DNA of 32,486 nucleotides from Candidatus Staskawiczbacteria bacterium (GCA_903839895.1 CAIMDW010000028.1:1-32486); one strand, 5' to 3'; positions 1-7,803 are shown, numbered from the stretch's first letter. The notes: generated by a model from the sequence alone, not told the origin. A program made the numbers and translations.

Positions 1-25
1 CCGCCCCGCCAGCTGGCGGGGCGGG
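1..25. repeat. GC-rich perfect palindrome CCGCCCCGCCAG/CTGGCGGGGCGG, probably truncated by the window edge
   Basis: Bases 1-24 equal their own reverse complement; composition differs sharply from the AT-rich surroundings. Confidence 0.8.
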
Positions 26-82
26 CAATTTTAGGAGTTTTCTACAAAAAAGGTTCTAACTTCGTCGTAAAGATACGCATTC

Positions 83-115
83 AAAAAATCCGCCTTTTAA
101 TCGAGGCGGTTTTTT
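83..115 (+). terminator. Intrinsic terminator (possibly bidirectional)
   Basis: AAAAAAT CCGCCT-tttaatcg-AGGCGG TTTTTT. Confidence 0.75.
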
Positions 116-141
116 GGTATATTTATGGATAACATAAAATT

Positions 142-1170
142 ATGGCAAAAGTATATTTTTATAAGATTGAAAAGCAGTCCCCGGAAGTCTTAGCAGAAGC
201 CGGAAAAAAGGTTTCTGGGATTATCTCTGATTTTTTCAGCGCTGAAGACAAGGTGGCAGGCAAAGTGCATTTTGGAGAGCGAGGGAATGGCACTTATTTG
301 GGTCCGGATTTTACAAAAGCAGTCTGCGAAGTTTTGAAAAGCAAAGTGGAAAATTTAGCTTTGGTGGAATGCACGGTAATGTATAAAGGCGGAAGGTCTT
401 TCGGTTCTGGGCATAAGCAAATTGCTTTGGAACATGGGTTTGATTTTGCGCCGGTTGAAATTCTGGACGGAGAGAATGGAAACGAAGAAGTGAAAATAAA
501 AATAGACGGAAAGCATTTTAAGGAAGCTAAAATAGGCAAAGGCATAGAAAAGTATAATGCGGTTTTGGCAATTTCGCATTTCAAAGGACATATGGCAGCC
601 AGCTTCGGGGGAGCTTTAAAGAATATTGGAATGGGATTGGGAAGCAAAGGAGGGAAAATGGCAATGCATCAAAGTTTCAAAATTGCTTCAAATCCTGAAA
701 TTTGCGTAGGTTGCGGAATGTGCGCTTCGAAATGTCCGGCAGGCGCGATTTCCATAGAAAACGCAAAAGCAAAAATAGATTATGAAAAATGCTTGGGATG
801 CGGATTATGCATATCAGTCTGTCCGTTTGGAGCCATAGAAATTCCATGGAGATCACAGACTGCGAAAGATTTGCAGGAAAAGATTGCAGAATATGCAGCA
901 GCCGTTTTGCAGGGGAGGAAATGTTTTTTTGTGAATGCCCTTGTAAATATCACAAAATTTTGCGATTGCCACGACTCAGCAACGGAACTAATAATGAAAG
1001 ATATCGGAATTTTGATGTCCGACGATATTGTAGCTTTAGAGGAAGCGAGCCTTGATATGGCAGGCCGTGAAAATTTCACTAGGCCGGGAGCCGATCCTGA
1101 AGACCAGGTGAACCATGCTGTTGCAATGGGCCTGGGTAAAAAAGAATACGAGCTGGTAAGCTTGAACTAG
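142..1170 (+). CDS. DUF362 domain protein with two 4Fe-4S ferredoxin motifs
   Basis: CVGCGMCASKCPAGAI and CLGCGLCISVCPFGAI motifs; DUF362-like N-terminal region. Confidence 0.85.
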   Translation: MAKVYFYKIEKQSPEVLAEAGKKVSGIISDFFSAEDKVAGKVHFGERGNGTYLGPDFTKAVCEVLKSKVENLALVECTVMYKGGRSFGSGHKQIALEHGFDFAPVEILDGENGNEEVKIKIDGKHFKEAKIGKGIEKYNAVLAISHFKGHMAASFGGALKNIGMGLGSKGGKMAMHQSFKIASNPEICVGCGMCASKCPAGAISIENAKAKIDYEKCLGCGLCISVCPFGAIEIPWRSQTAKDLQEKIAEYAAAVLQGRKCFFVNALVNITKFCDCHDSATELIMKDIGILMSDDIVALEEASLDMAGRENFTRPGADPEDQVNHAVAMGLGKKEYELVSLN

Positions 1171-1235
1171 CGAGCTTAAAAAAAGCAGGCGCTTTTGTGG
1201 AGAATTTCAAGGATGACGAGGAATAATTTTTCTGA

Positions 1236-1241
1236 TAGAAT
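1236..1241 (+). promoter_or_regulatory. Extended -10 (TGA-TAGAAT), 6 nt before the ATG at 1248
   Basis: CTGATAGAATGGATGAATG. Confidence 0.5.
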
Positions 1242-1247
1242 GGATGA

Positions 1248-2294
1248 ATGCCGAAGTCTGCGAAGATAATTCTGGTCATTTTAATCCTGCTGATTCTTGG
1301 GGGAGTTTTGGCATATTTGTGGAAACCTAAAATAAAAGGGCTTTCTTTGAAAGGAAATATGCCAAATGAAGAAGGCATCGTTTGGGGAATTGATTTTTCC
1401 CAGTCGCAGGCGGAATATCTAAAGTTGGATTGGAAAAAAACTTATTTGGCAATTTTGGATGATTTGCAGGTAAAAAATATAAAGCTTCATACAAACTGGG
1501 ATTGGATTGAGGGCAAGAAGGGATTTTTTTATTTTAAAGATACGGATTGGCAGGTGAAACAGGCCGGACAGCATAATGCCAGCATGATTTATGTTTTGGG
1601 CATGAAAACCGGAAGATGGCCTGAATGTCATATACCTTCATGGGCTGAAAAAATGCCAGAAGATCAAGTGAAGGCTGAATTGATGGGTTATATAAAAGAA
1701 GTTGTTGAAAGATATAAGAATTCTGGCACAATAACATATTGGCAGGTAGAAAACGAGCCTTTGTTTGGGTTCGGCGCCTGCCCGGATTGGTATTATAAAG
1801 ACAGTAATTTTTTAGAAGAAGAGGTCGCCTTGGTAAAAAGCCTGGACCCGTCGCGCAAGGTAATAATTTCCGATTCAGGAGAGCTTTCCAGCTGGTATAA
1901 GGCTGCTCAAATTTCTGATATTTTGGGAGTAACGATGTATCGGAATTCCTGGGCGGTGGGAACTGAAATTTTCGGCAAAAACCCGTATTCATTCTTAAAT
2001 CCATATTTTTATTCTAAAAAAGCAGCTATAATAAAACAGCTTTTTGGGAAAGAAACAATTTGCATAGAACTTCAGGCCGAACCGTGGGCTTCAGAACCGT
2101 TAACGCAAGCTTCAATGGTTGAGCAGCTTTTGTCCATGTCGCCTGAAATGTTCAACGAAAATATCGCATTCGCAAAACAAACCGGATTTAAGACATTCTA
2201 TTTATGGGGGGCCGAATGGTGGTATTGGATGAAAACTGCAAAATTCCAGCCGGCAATTTGGGAGGAAGCGAAAGAAGTATTTAAATCGTATTAA
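1248..2294 (+). CDS. Membrane-anchored clan GH-A-like glycoside hydrolase
   Basis: N-terminal TM helix; WQVENEP acid/base motif; candidate nucleophile in CIELQAEPW. Confidence 0.65.
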   Translation: MPKSAKIILVILILLILGGVLAYLWKPKIKGLSLKGNMPNEEGIVWGIDFSQSQAEYLKLDWKKTYLAILDDLQVKNIKLHTNWDWIEGKKGFFYFKDTDWQVKQAGQHNASMIYVLGMKTGRWPECHIPSWAEKMPEDQVKAELMGYIKEVVERYKNSGTITYWQVENEPLFGFGACPDWYYKDSNFLEEEVALVKSLDPSRKVIISDSGELSSWYKAAQISDILGVTMYRNSWAVGTEIFGKNPYSFLNPYFYSKKAAIIKQLFGKETICIELQAEPWASEPLTQASMVEQLLSMSPEMFNENIAFAKQTGFKTFYLWGAEWWYWMKTAKFQPAIWEEAKEVFKSY

Positions 2295-2299
2295 CTAAT

Positions 2300-3436
2300 A
2301 TGAAATATAAAAACGCATTAGACTATCATAAGAAATTAAATGGCAAAATCGGCGTCTTCTCCAAGGCGCCTTTAAAAACAGCGGAAGATTTGAAGCTGGC
2401 ATATACGCCGGGAGTCGGCGAAGTGAGTTCTTACCTGGCGGTTCATAAAGACCAGGTAAGGAAATACACAATCAAAAAAAATGCTGTGGCAGTTGTTTCA
2501 GATGGTTCTGCTGTTTTAGGTTTGGGGAATATTGGGGTGGAAGGAGCTTTGCCGGTCATGGAAGGAAAAGCAATGATTTTTAAGGAGTTCGCCAACATAG
2601 ATGCTTTTCCGATTGTCTTAGACACCCAGGATGTTGAAGAAATTATTGCGACAATTAAGCATATAGCGCCGGTTTTTGGGGCGATAAATTTAGAAGATAT
2701 TTCAGCGCCCAGATGTTTTGAAATAGAAACACGGCTCCAAGAAATGTTGGATATTTTTGTTCTGCATGACGACCAGCACGCAACCGCAATTGTTGTTTTG
2801 GCAGGATTGCTGAATGCGTTTAAAGTTGCTAAAAAGGATTTAAAAAATAGCGCAGTCGTTGTCATTGGGGCTGGAGCTGCCGGGACTGCCGTGGCGAAAC
2901 TTTTGTATGCTTATGGCGTGAAAAATTTACTGGTGGTGGATAAAGACGGAATATTATCCAAATGCAGAGGGAATTTATTGCCTCACCAAAAAGAGCTTTC
3001 AGAAATAACAAATCAAAATTGCAAAGAGGGGAGTATGGAAGATGCTTTTGAGGGAGCAGATGCTGTTGTGGGGCTTTCTGCCCCGAATATTATAAAGGCA
3101 GAATTCATTAAAAAAATGGCGGAAAGGCCGATTGTTTTTGCACTGGCAAATCCTGTCCCTGAAATAATGCCAGACATTGCAAAAAAAGCCGGGGCATTTA
3201 TTATTGCCACAGGCAGGTCTGACTTTAAAAACCAGGTCAATAATGCTTTGGTTTTTCCGGGAATGTTTCGCGGAGCTTTAGACTACAACATTAAAAAATT
3301 AACCGACGAAATGCAGATTAATGCCGCAAAGAAACTGGCGGGCATTGTAAAAAATCCAAAACCCGACAAAATCATTCCTTCTATTTTCGACAAGAAAGTC
3401 GTAAAAGCAATTGCTTCAGGTTTGACAAAAAAGTAA
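2300..3436 (+). CDS. NAD(P)-dependent malic enzyme (oxaloacetate-decarboxylating)
   Basis: LAYTPGVGEVS, VVSDGSAVLGLGNIG, HDDQHATAIV, GAGAAGTAVAKLL motifs. Confidence 0.92.
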   Translation: MKYKNALDYHKKLNGKIGVFSKAPLKTAEDLKLAYTPGVGEVSSYLAVHKDQVRKYTIKKNAVAVVSDGSAVLGLGNIGVEGALPVMEGKAMIFKEFANIDAFPIVLDTQDVEEIIATIKHIAPVFGAINLEDISAPRCFEIETRLQEMLDIFVLHDDQHATAIVVLAGLLNAFKVAKKDLKNSAVVVIGAGAAGTAVAKLLYAYGVKNLLVVDKDGILSKCRGNLLPHQKELSEITNQNCKEGSMEDAFEGADAVVGLSAPNIIKAEFIKKMAERPIVFALANPVPEIMPDIAKKAGAFIIATGRSDFKNQVNNALVFPGMFRGALDYNIKKLTDEMQINAAKKLAGIVKNPKPDKIIPSIFDKKVVKAIASGLTKK

Positions 3437-3489
3437 TTTGGATTAGTGTTAAGCGGAAGCCCTTTGAAAAAAAGAAAGCGAGGAATAAT

Positions 3490-4617
3490 ATGAATGAGGA
3501 GCTTAGGTTTGTCGGCGTTTTGTCTGATACGCATGAAGACAAAATGAAGGCGTTGCCGCATGTTATAAATCAATTCAAGAAGCGCGGGGTTCAATTGATC
3601 ATCCATTGCGGTGATCTTTATCCCAAGCACTTGAATGCAGATTTGTTTGGCGGATTGCCTGTTGTTTGTGCCCTAATTGATGAGCAGATAGAAAAAGATG
3701 GGCGAGAGAAAGAAGAGTTCCGGATTCCTCCAATCGACTGGACATTCACAAAACCAGGGGAAAGGATTTACAAGCTTACCGAATATGAAAGCATATATGT
3801 CGGCCACAAGCTTTCATTCAATTTCTTGGCGGGATCTGGAGCTGAATTAAATAGAAAGCTTCAGGAAATTAGGAAAAATAGTGATGGAGTCAGGTGGATT
3901 TTTGGCGGTCATACGCATAATCAGATTTATAAACAAGATCACTTGATAAGTTTTGTAAATCCCGGCGCAGTGCAAGATTCTTGCGATGGATATGAGTTTG
4001 CTTTTATTGATTTAGAAAACAGCGAAATAGTTTTCAGTCGCATTCCAAAAACAAGTCCAATAAAGGAAACCTTTTCTATCGGCGTCATTTCTGACAGCTG
4101 GCTTATCAGTGAGATGGATCCTGGTTTTTGGAAAAAACTTGCCGAAGAATTCAAAAGGCGGGGTGTGACCCATATAATCCACTGCGGAGGTATTGCGACT
4201 GCTGACATAGGCAGGCCGGAATTTGAAGGTTTCAAGGTTCGTTACAATCTTAACAAAAATCAAAAAAATGAGCGGACTTTTGAAAACTGGGAATTAATTC
4301 CCAGTGAAGAACCTATTGTTGAAATCAATGACTATAGGTTTTATGTCCAGTATGATCTAGGCATGGACCTGCTTGAAAAATCTGAGATTGATATGCATAT
4401 GCTGTGCCTGAATTTAAGGCGAAAATTTCCAGGAATCAGCTTTGTGCTCTGCGGATTCACCAACGACGCTTTCCTTGAGGAAGGGCAGGAAGTTAGGATA
4501 ATAAATCCTGGTGACATTTTGACAGACAGAAATTTTGCTGTAATTTGCCTACCAAGGACCGAAATAACCTTCGGGCATGTTCCACTTGATCCGCTTCCCG
4601 ATATCGAATTAGAATAA
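3490..4617 (+). CDS. Tandem YfcE/MJ0936-like metallophosphoesterase; second copy degenerate
   Basis: Copy 1: SDTHED, HCGDLY, GGHTHNQ. Copy 2: SDSWLI, HCGGIA, CGFTND. SD GAGGAA upstream. Confidence 0.8.
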   Translation: MNEELRFVGVLSDTHEDKMKALPHVINQFKKRGVQLIIHCGDLYPKHLNADLFGGLPVVCALIDEQIEKDGREKEEFRIPPIDWTFTKPGERIYKLTEYESIYVGHKLSFNFLAGSGAELNRKLQEIRKNSDGVRWIFGGHTHNQIYKQDHLISFVNPGAVQDSCDGYEFAFIDLENSEIVFSRIPKTSPIKETFSIGVISDSWLISEMDPGFWKKLAEEFKRRGVTHIIHCGGIATADIGRPEFEGFKVRYNLNKNQKNERTFENWELIPSEEPIVEINDYRFYVQYDLGMDLLEKSEIDMHMLCLNLRRKFPGISFVLCGFTNDAFLEEGQEVRIINPGDILTDRNFAVICLPRTEITFGHVPLDPLPDIELE

Positions 4618-4626
4618 ATAATACAT

Positions 4627-4654
4627 AAGAGCATAAATTTGCTCTTCTTTTTTT
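4627..4654 (+). terminator. Intrinsic terminator
   Basis: AAGAGCA-taaatt-TGCTCTT followed by cTTTTTTT. Confidence 0.8.
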
Positions 4655-4667
4655 GCGGAATTTTTAG

Positions 4668-4673
4668 TATTAT
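4668..4673 (+). promoter_or_regulatory. -10 TATTAT, 8 nt before the ATG at 4682
   Basis: TAGTATTATGAATTAATATG; no convincing -35. Confidence 0.4.
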
Positions 4674-4681
4674 GAATTAAT

Positions 4682-5593
4682 ATGATTTCCTGGCTTTTAG
4701 TAATAATTATAGCTTATTTCTTTTTTGGCTTGTCGTCTTTGGGAGACAAGTTGGTTTTGTCTGGCAAGCCCAAGCCCAGGTCATATACTTTTTATGTTGG
4801 GGCGCTAAGCATTTTTTTGGTTCTTTTCATTCCTTTTATGAAATTCGGCTGGCCTACTGCCGCCTCATTGCCTTGGATGATTTTAGACGCCGGAGCCCAT
4901 ATTTTAGGGGTTTATATAATGTTCAAAGCGCTGGAAAAATTTGAGGTTTCAAAAGTCATTGCCACAATCGGCGCCACCCAGCCAATTTTTATTTTCGGGC
5001 TGACTTGGATTTTTTGGGGTCCGCAGGTTATGCCCGCTACCGACCTGATAGCCTTTCTCCTGCTGTTTATCGGAAGCGTAATTATTTCTGCTGAAAGAAC
5101 TTGGAAGGTTACCAGCGATTACTTGAAACCCACGCTTTTTTCCTCCTTGCTTTTTTCTTTGGATTATATTTTTTCAAAAGAAGTTTTTTTGAACCAACCT
5201 TTCTTGCAGGGAATAATCTGGATAAGGATTTTCGTTTTCATGTTTGTGATGCTTTTTCTGATTTCAGAAAAGGCGAGGAAAGAAATATTTTCAAAGCGGG
5301 TTATCACTGACAGGAAAACCCAGATAGTTTTTTTCTGCACCCAAGCATGCGGGGGAATTGCCGGCTTTTTGCAGAGCTTTGCAATTTCGCTGGCGCCGGT
5401 GGCATTCTTGGCAACCGTAAATTCTTTGAAAGGAATCCAATATGCATTCCTCTTCATCCTGACATTGTTATTCTCCGCTTTCTTGCCGCATATTTTAAAA
5501 GAGAAGTTGTCCAGGAAAATAATTTTACAGAAAGCTTTTTCTATTATGCTTATCACGATAGGGCTTTTAATCCTTACTTCGCTTCCGTATTAA
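4682..5593 (+). CDS. EamA/DMT-superfamily transporter
   Basis: About 10 hydrophobic helices, EamA-like layout. Confidence 0.8.
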   Translation: MISWLLVIIIAYFFFGLSSLGDKLVLSGKPKPRSYTFYVGALSIFLVLFIPFMKFGWPTAASLPWMILDAGAHILGVYIMFKALEKFEVSKVIATIGATQPIFIFGLTWIFWGPQVMPATDLIAFLLLFIGSVIISAERTWKVTSDYLKPTLFSSLLFSLDYIFSKEVFLNQPFLQGIIWIRIFVFMFVMLFLISEKARKEIFSKRVITDRKTQIVFFCTQACGGIAGFLQSFAISLAPVAFLATVNSLKGIQYAFLFILTLLFSAFLPHILKEKLSRKIILQKAFSIMLITIGLLILTSLPY

Positions 5594-5600
5594 CTTAAAA

Positions 5601-5627
5601 CAAAAACGCCCTTGCGGGCGTTTTTTT
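5601..5627. terminator. Bidirectional terminator between convergent genes
   Basis: AAAAACGCCC-ttgc-GGGCGTTTTTTT. Confidence 0.85.
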
Positions 5628-5637
5628 GATTATAGAA

Positions 5638-5895
5638 TTATGATAAGTGTTTTGAAACGAGCTTTGTCATCTCAAACATGTTTACCACCGCTTTGCCTCC
5701 AAAAACTTTTTTAAGATTTTCATCGGCGTTGATGTTTCTCTTGTTTGTTTGGTCTTGCAAGTTATTCTTCTTGATGTAAGCCCAAAGTTTTTTGACAACT
5801 TCAGATCTTGGCAACGGACCCTTTCCTACAACTGCTTCTAAATCAGCAGAGAGGGCTAATGGCTTCATGAAAGCCGAATTTGCTTTTCCTGGCAT
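5638..5895 (-). CDS. SWIB/MDM2-domain protein
   Basis: FMKPLALSADLEAVVGKGPLPRSEVVKKLWAYIKKNNLQDQTNKRNINADENLKKVFGG is a classic SWIB pattern. Confidence 0.9.
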   Translation of the reverse strand: MPGKANSAFMKPLALSADLEAVVGKGPLPRSEVVKKLWAYIKKNNLQDQTNKRNINADENLKKVFGGKAVVNMFEMTKLVSKHLS

Positions 5896-6043
5896 GTTTA
5901 TATGCTTCAGCTTAACTTCGATTTTTTGAAAAATCTTCGCTAGCTGAAAAATTAATTTTTAATATTAAGTGCTTATTAAGGTAATTATGGCATATCTCCC
6001 TAGGGAAAGCAACTGCCGTGTCAACCTTTGGCAGAAAATAAGC

Positions 6044-6070
6044 AAAAAAAGAGCCCGAATTTTCGAGCTA
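6044..6070 (-). terminator. Terminator downstream of the 6073-6567 gene
   Basis: On the minus strand AGCTCG-aaaatt-CGGGCT followed by a U-tract; one mismatch in the stem. Confidence 0.6.
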
Positions 6071-6072
6071 TG

Positions 6073-6567
6073 TCAAGCGGCGATAAGCGTTTTGTGGTGC
6101 GCTGTCACCATGGTGTGGCTTTTGGTTTCCAATTCGTAGAGGCCGGCCGGTTCGCTTTGGAAGCCGAAGGAGCGCATGAGTTCGCCATCGGCAATCAGTA
6201 AACTCCCGTTTTCCAGATGGCCGAAGTATTCCCACGGCCAGAATCCTTTCGTGGTGCCGTTGATGCCCATGAAATTGGAAATAATGATATTCAGTCTCGC
6301 CGCGACAGTGACTGTGCCGTCTTTTTCAAAAATGGCGCCAGTGCCGCAAATGGGGCAAGAGATTATGGGGATATTAGCCAGCAGCGGCAAAAGCACATTG
6401 TAAGTTTGGCGAAAGCGATTTCCCAAGCCAATCACTATCATGGGCGGTTGGGGAGTCTTGCGGGAAATTAATTCCCTTAGCCTCACGATTTGGATTTTGC
6501 CGTCGGGGCTCAAATCTGGATCAAACCCGTTGTGGCATTGGCCCGGGGTAATAACGAACAGTTTCAT
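6073..6567 (-). CDS. Degenerate histidine-phosphatase-like protein
   Basis: MKLFVITPGQCHNG resembles MKLFLVRHGQ with RH replaced by TP; LSPDGKIQI and GNRFRQT resemble LTxxGxxQA and SPLxRAxQT; SD GGAGG upstream. Confidence 0.6.
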   Translation of the reverse strand: MKLFVITPGQCHNGFDPDLSPDGKIQIVRLRELISRKTPQPPMIVIGLGNRFRQTYNVLLPLLANIPIISCPICGTGAIFEKDGTVTVAARLNIIISNFMGINGTTKGFWPWEYFGHLENGSLLIADGELMRSFGFQSEPAGLYELETKSHTMVTAHHKTLIAA

Positions 6568-6606
6568 TGGTTTATCCTCCGTGCAAGTTTTAAAGGGTCC
6601 TTTACA

Positions 6607-6634
6607 AATATAGCACTTCTGTAGCTATTGTCAA
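6607..6634 (-). promoter_or_regulatory. Minus-strand promoter TTGACA-N16-TATATT (TGC-extended -10)
   Basis: -35 at 6634-6629, -10 at 6612-6607. Confidence 0.7.
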
Positions 6635-6656
6635 TATTAAGATTTCTTGCTATAAT
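6628..6656 (+). promoter_or_regulatory. Plus-strand promoter TTGTCA-N17-TATAAT (TGC-extended -10)
   Basis: -35 at 6628-6633, -10 at 6651-6656; -35 overlaps the opposing -35. Confidence 0.75.
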
Positions 6657-6709
6657 GCGAACGTGTTCTTTAAAAATTAGAACCAAAATTTTGATTGGAA
6701 GGCAAACTA

Positions 6710-7333
6710 ATGAAAACCAGGAGAATTGTTGTGCTTAGGAGCGGGGCGCACCGAAATTTTAAAACCGGTGAACTTGAAATGGAACCGGACTGGAATGTAG
6801 AATCTCTTTTGAGCCGAGAGGGATGCGACCAGGCCAAAAAAGCGGTCCATGTGTGGTATGAAGTTTTTAAGCAATGCGTGATTTTCTTTACCAGTCCACT
6901 GATGAGAGCGCAACAGACTCTATTCACGATTATGCGGGAACTGGGATATAAAGACCGTTTGGAGAGATGTTTTTTTATTGACACCGATCTTTGGACTCAC
7001 GAACCGGAGAAATATCTTTTCTTTGATCCCGATGAGCCGATAATCAATTGGATAAACAGGGACATGGGCGTTGCTATTGATATCGGTGAAGACATATATA
7101 ATTATGCAATCAGGGAAGTTATTCTGCCAAAAATCGATGAAGGAGAAACCCTCTTGTGCATTTCTCACAGAGGTCCGATAGATTTATTGCTGGCCTATTG
7201 TAGAAAAAAGCTTTGCGATGCGGAAGCATATTCGAATATTCGCGATTTGTATAATTGCGAAGGGTTTGTTTTGGAATTCAAAGACGGTCAGTTATCCGGC
7301 ATTAAAGAGCTTCGGTTCGAAAATCAGGCATAG
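6710..7333 (+). CDS. Divergent histidine-phosphatase/phosphoglycerate-mutase-like protein
   Basis: VVLRSGAHRN in place of LVRHGETxxN; TSPLMRAQQT intact; CISHRGPIDLLL second-His motif. Start moved to the ATG at 6710 (SD GGAAGG) from TTG 6695. Confidence 0.7.
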   Translation: MKTRRIVVLRSGAHRNFKTGELEMEPDWNVESLLSREGCDQAKKAVHVWYEVFKQCVIFFTSPLMRAQQTLFTIMRELGYKDRLERCFFIDTDLWTHEPEKYLFFDPDEPIINWINRDMGVAIDIGEDIYNYAIREVILPKIDEGETLLCISHRGPIDLLLAYCRKKLCDAEAYSNIRDLYNCEGFVLEFKDGQLSGIKELRFENQA

Positions 7334-7360
7334 GGTGCAAGCGATTGCGCCTCTTTTTTT
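7334..7360 (+). terminator. Intrinsic terminator with GCGA tetraloop
   Basis: GGTGCAA-GCGA-TTGCGCC followed by TcTTTTTTT. Confidence 0.8.
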
Positions 7361-7362
7361 GC

Positions 7363-7392
7363 AAAAAAAAATAAGCGATCGATCAGATCGCT
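7363..7392 (-). terminator. Terminator for the minus-strand 7383-7688 gene (overlaps its 3' end)
   Basis: AGCGATC-gatca-GATCGCT flanked by A-run and T-run. Confidence 0.65.
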
Positions 7393-7688
7393 TTTTGCTT
7401 CGGGATTTTTTTGAACTTTTTGCGCCATAACTTTATGGTGTTTGTCATTTTGCGGATTTGTCCCTTTGAACCCTGCCGGCAGAAAATGGAAAATTTGATT
7501 TCCAGGCTTCTTTGGCTGCCGCAGATAAAACCGATCAAGTTGGCCGGAAATCGGTAAAGATTACGCTTTTTGCCGTCTTGGCACAAGGTATCCCGAATAA
7601 GGTCTTCTTCGGGAAATTCTCGGGCGAAAACTTCGTTGGTGTGACTGTTGAGCGGCTGTATAAGCCACTCGCAGACTTGTTTTCCCAT
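7383..7688 (-). CDS. Hypothetical 101-aa protein
   Basis: SD AAGGAG 8 nt before ATG; upstream promoter; downstream hairpin; no family recognised. Confidence 0.6.
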   Translation of the reverse strand: MGKQVCEWLIQPLNSHTNEVFAREFPEEDLIRDTLCQDGKKRNLYRFPANLIGFICGSQRSLEIKFSIFCRQGSKGQIRKMTNTIKLWRKKFKKIPKQKAI

Positions 7689-7727
7689 GTGCAGGCTCCT
7701 TATCTTGTTGGAAATGTGCGATTCATA

Positions 7728-7755
7728 ATAATACCGCTTTTTGCCCGAAAATCAA
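7728..7755 (-). promoter_or_regulatory. Promoter TTGATT-N16-TATTAT
   Basis: -35 at 7755-7750, -10 at 7733-7728. Confidence 0.55.
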
Positions 7756-7767
7756 GCCTTTTAGGTG

Positions 7768-7795
7768 TTGCTTTTGCCTCGCAAAAGGGTATAAT
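7768..7795 (+). promoter_or_regulatory. Promoter TTGCTT-N16-TATAAT upstream of PheRS
   Basis: -10 ends 8 nt before the ATG at 7804. Confidence 0.65.
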
Positions 7796-7803
7796 TAGGT
7801 AAC

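Noticed and set aside
45-80. tRNA/tmRNA-like T-arm (GGTTCTAAC)
   Set aside because: No matching stems or other arms; only a short string match
1534-2004. Long minus-strand ORF inside the glycosidase gene (and similar antisense ORFs elsewhere)
   Set aside because: No motif or start signal; overlaps a convincing CDS
5624-5640. TATAGAAT after the 5601-5627 terminator as a plus-strand promoter
   Set aside because: Would only give antisense to the SWIB gene; no -35; probably AT-rich chance
7512-7802. Plus-strand 96-aa ORF opposite the 7383-7688 gene
   Set aside because: Starts at TTG without SD or promoter, while the minus-strand ORF has promoter, SD and terminator
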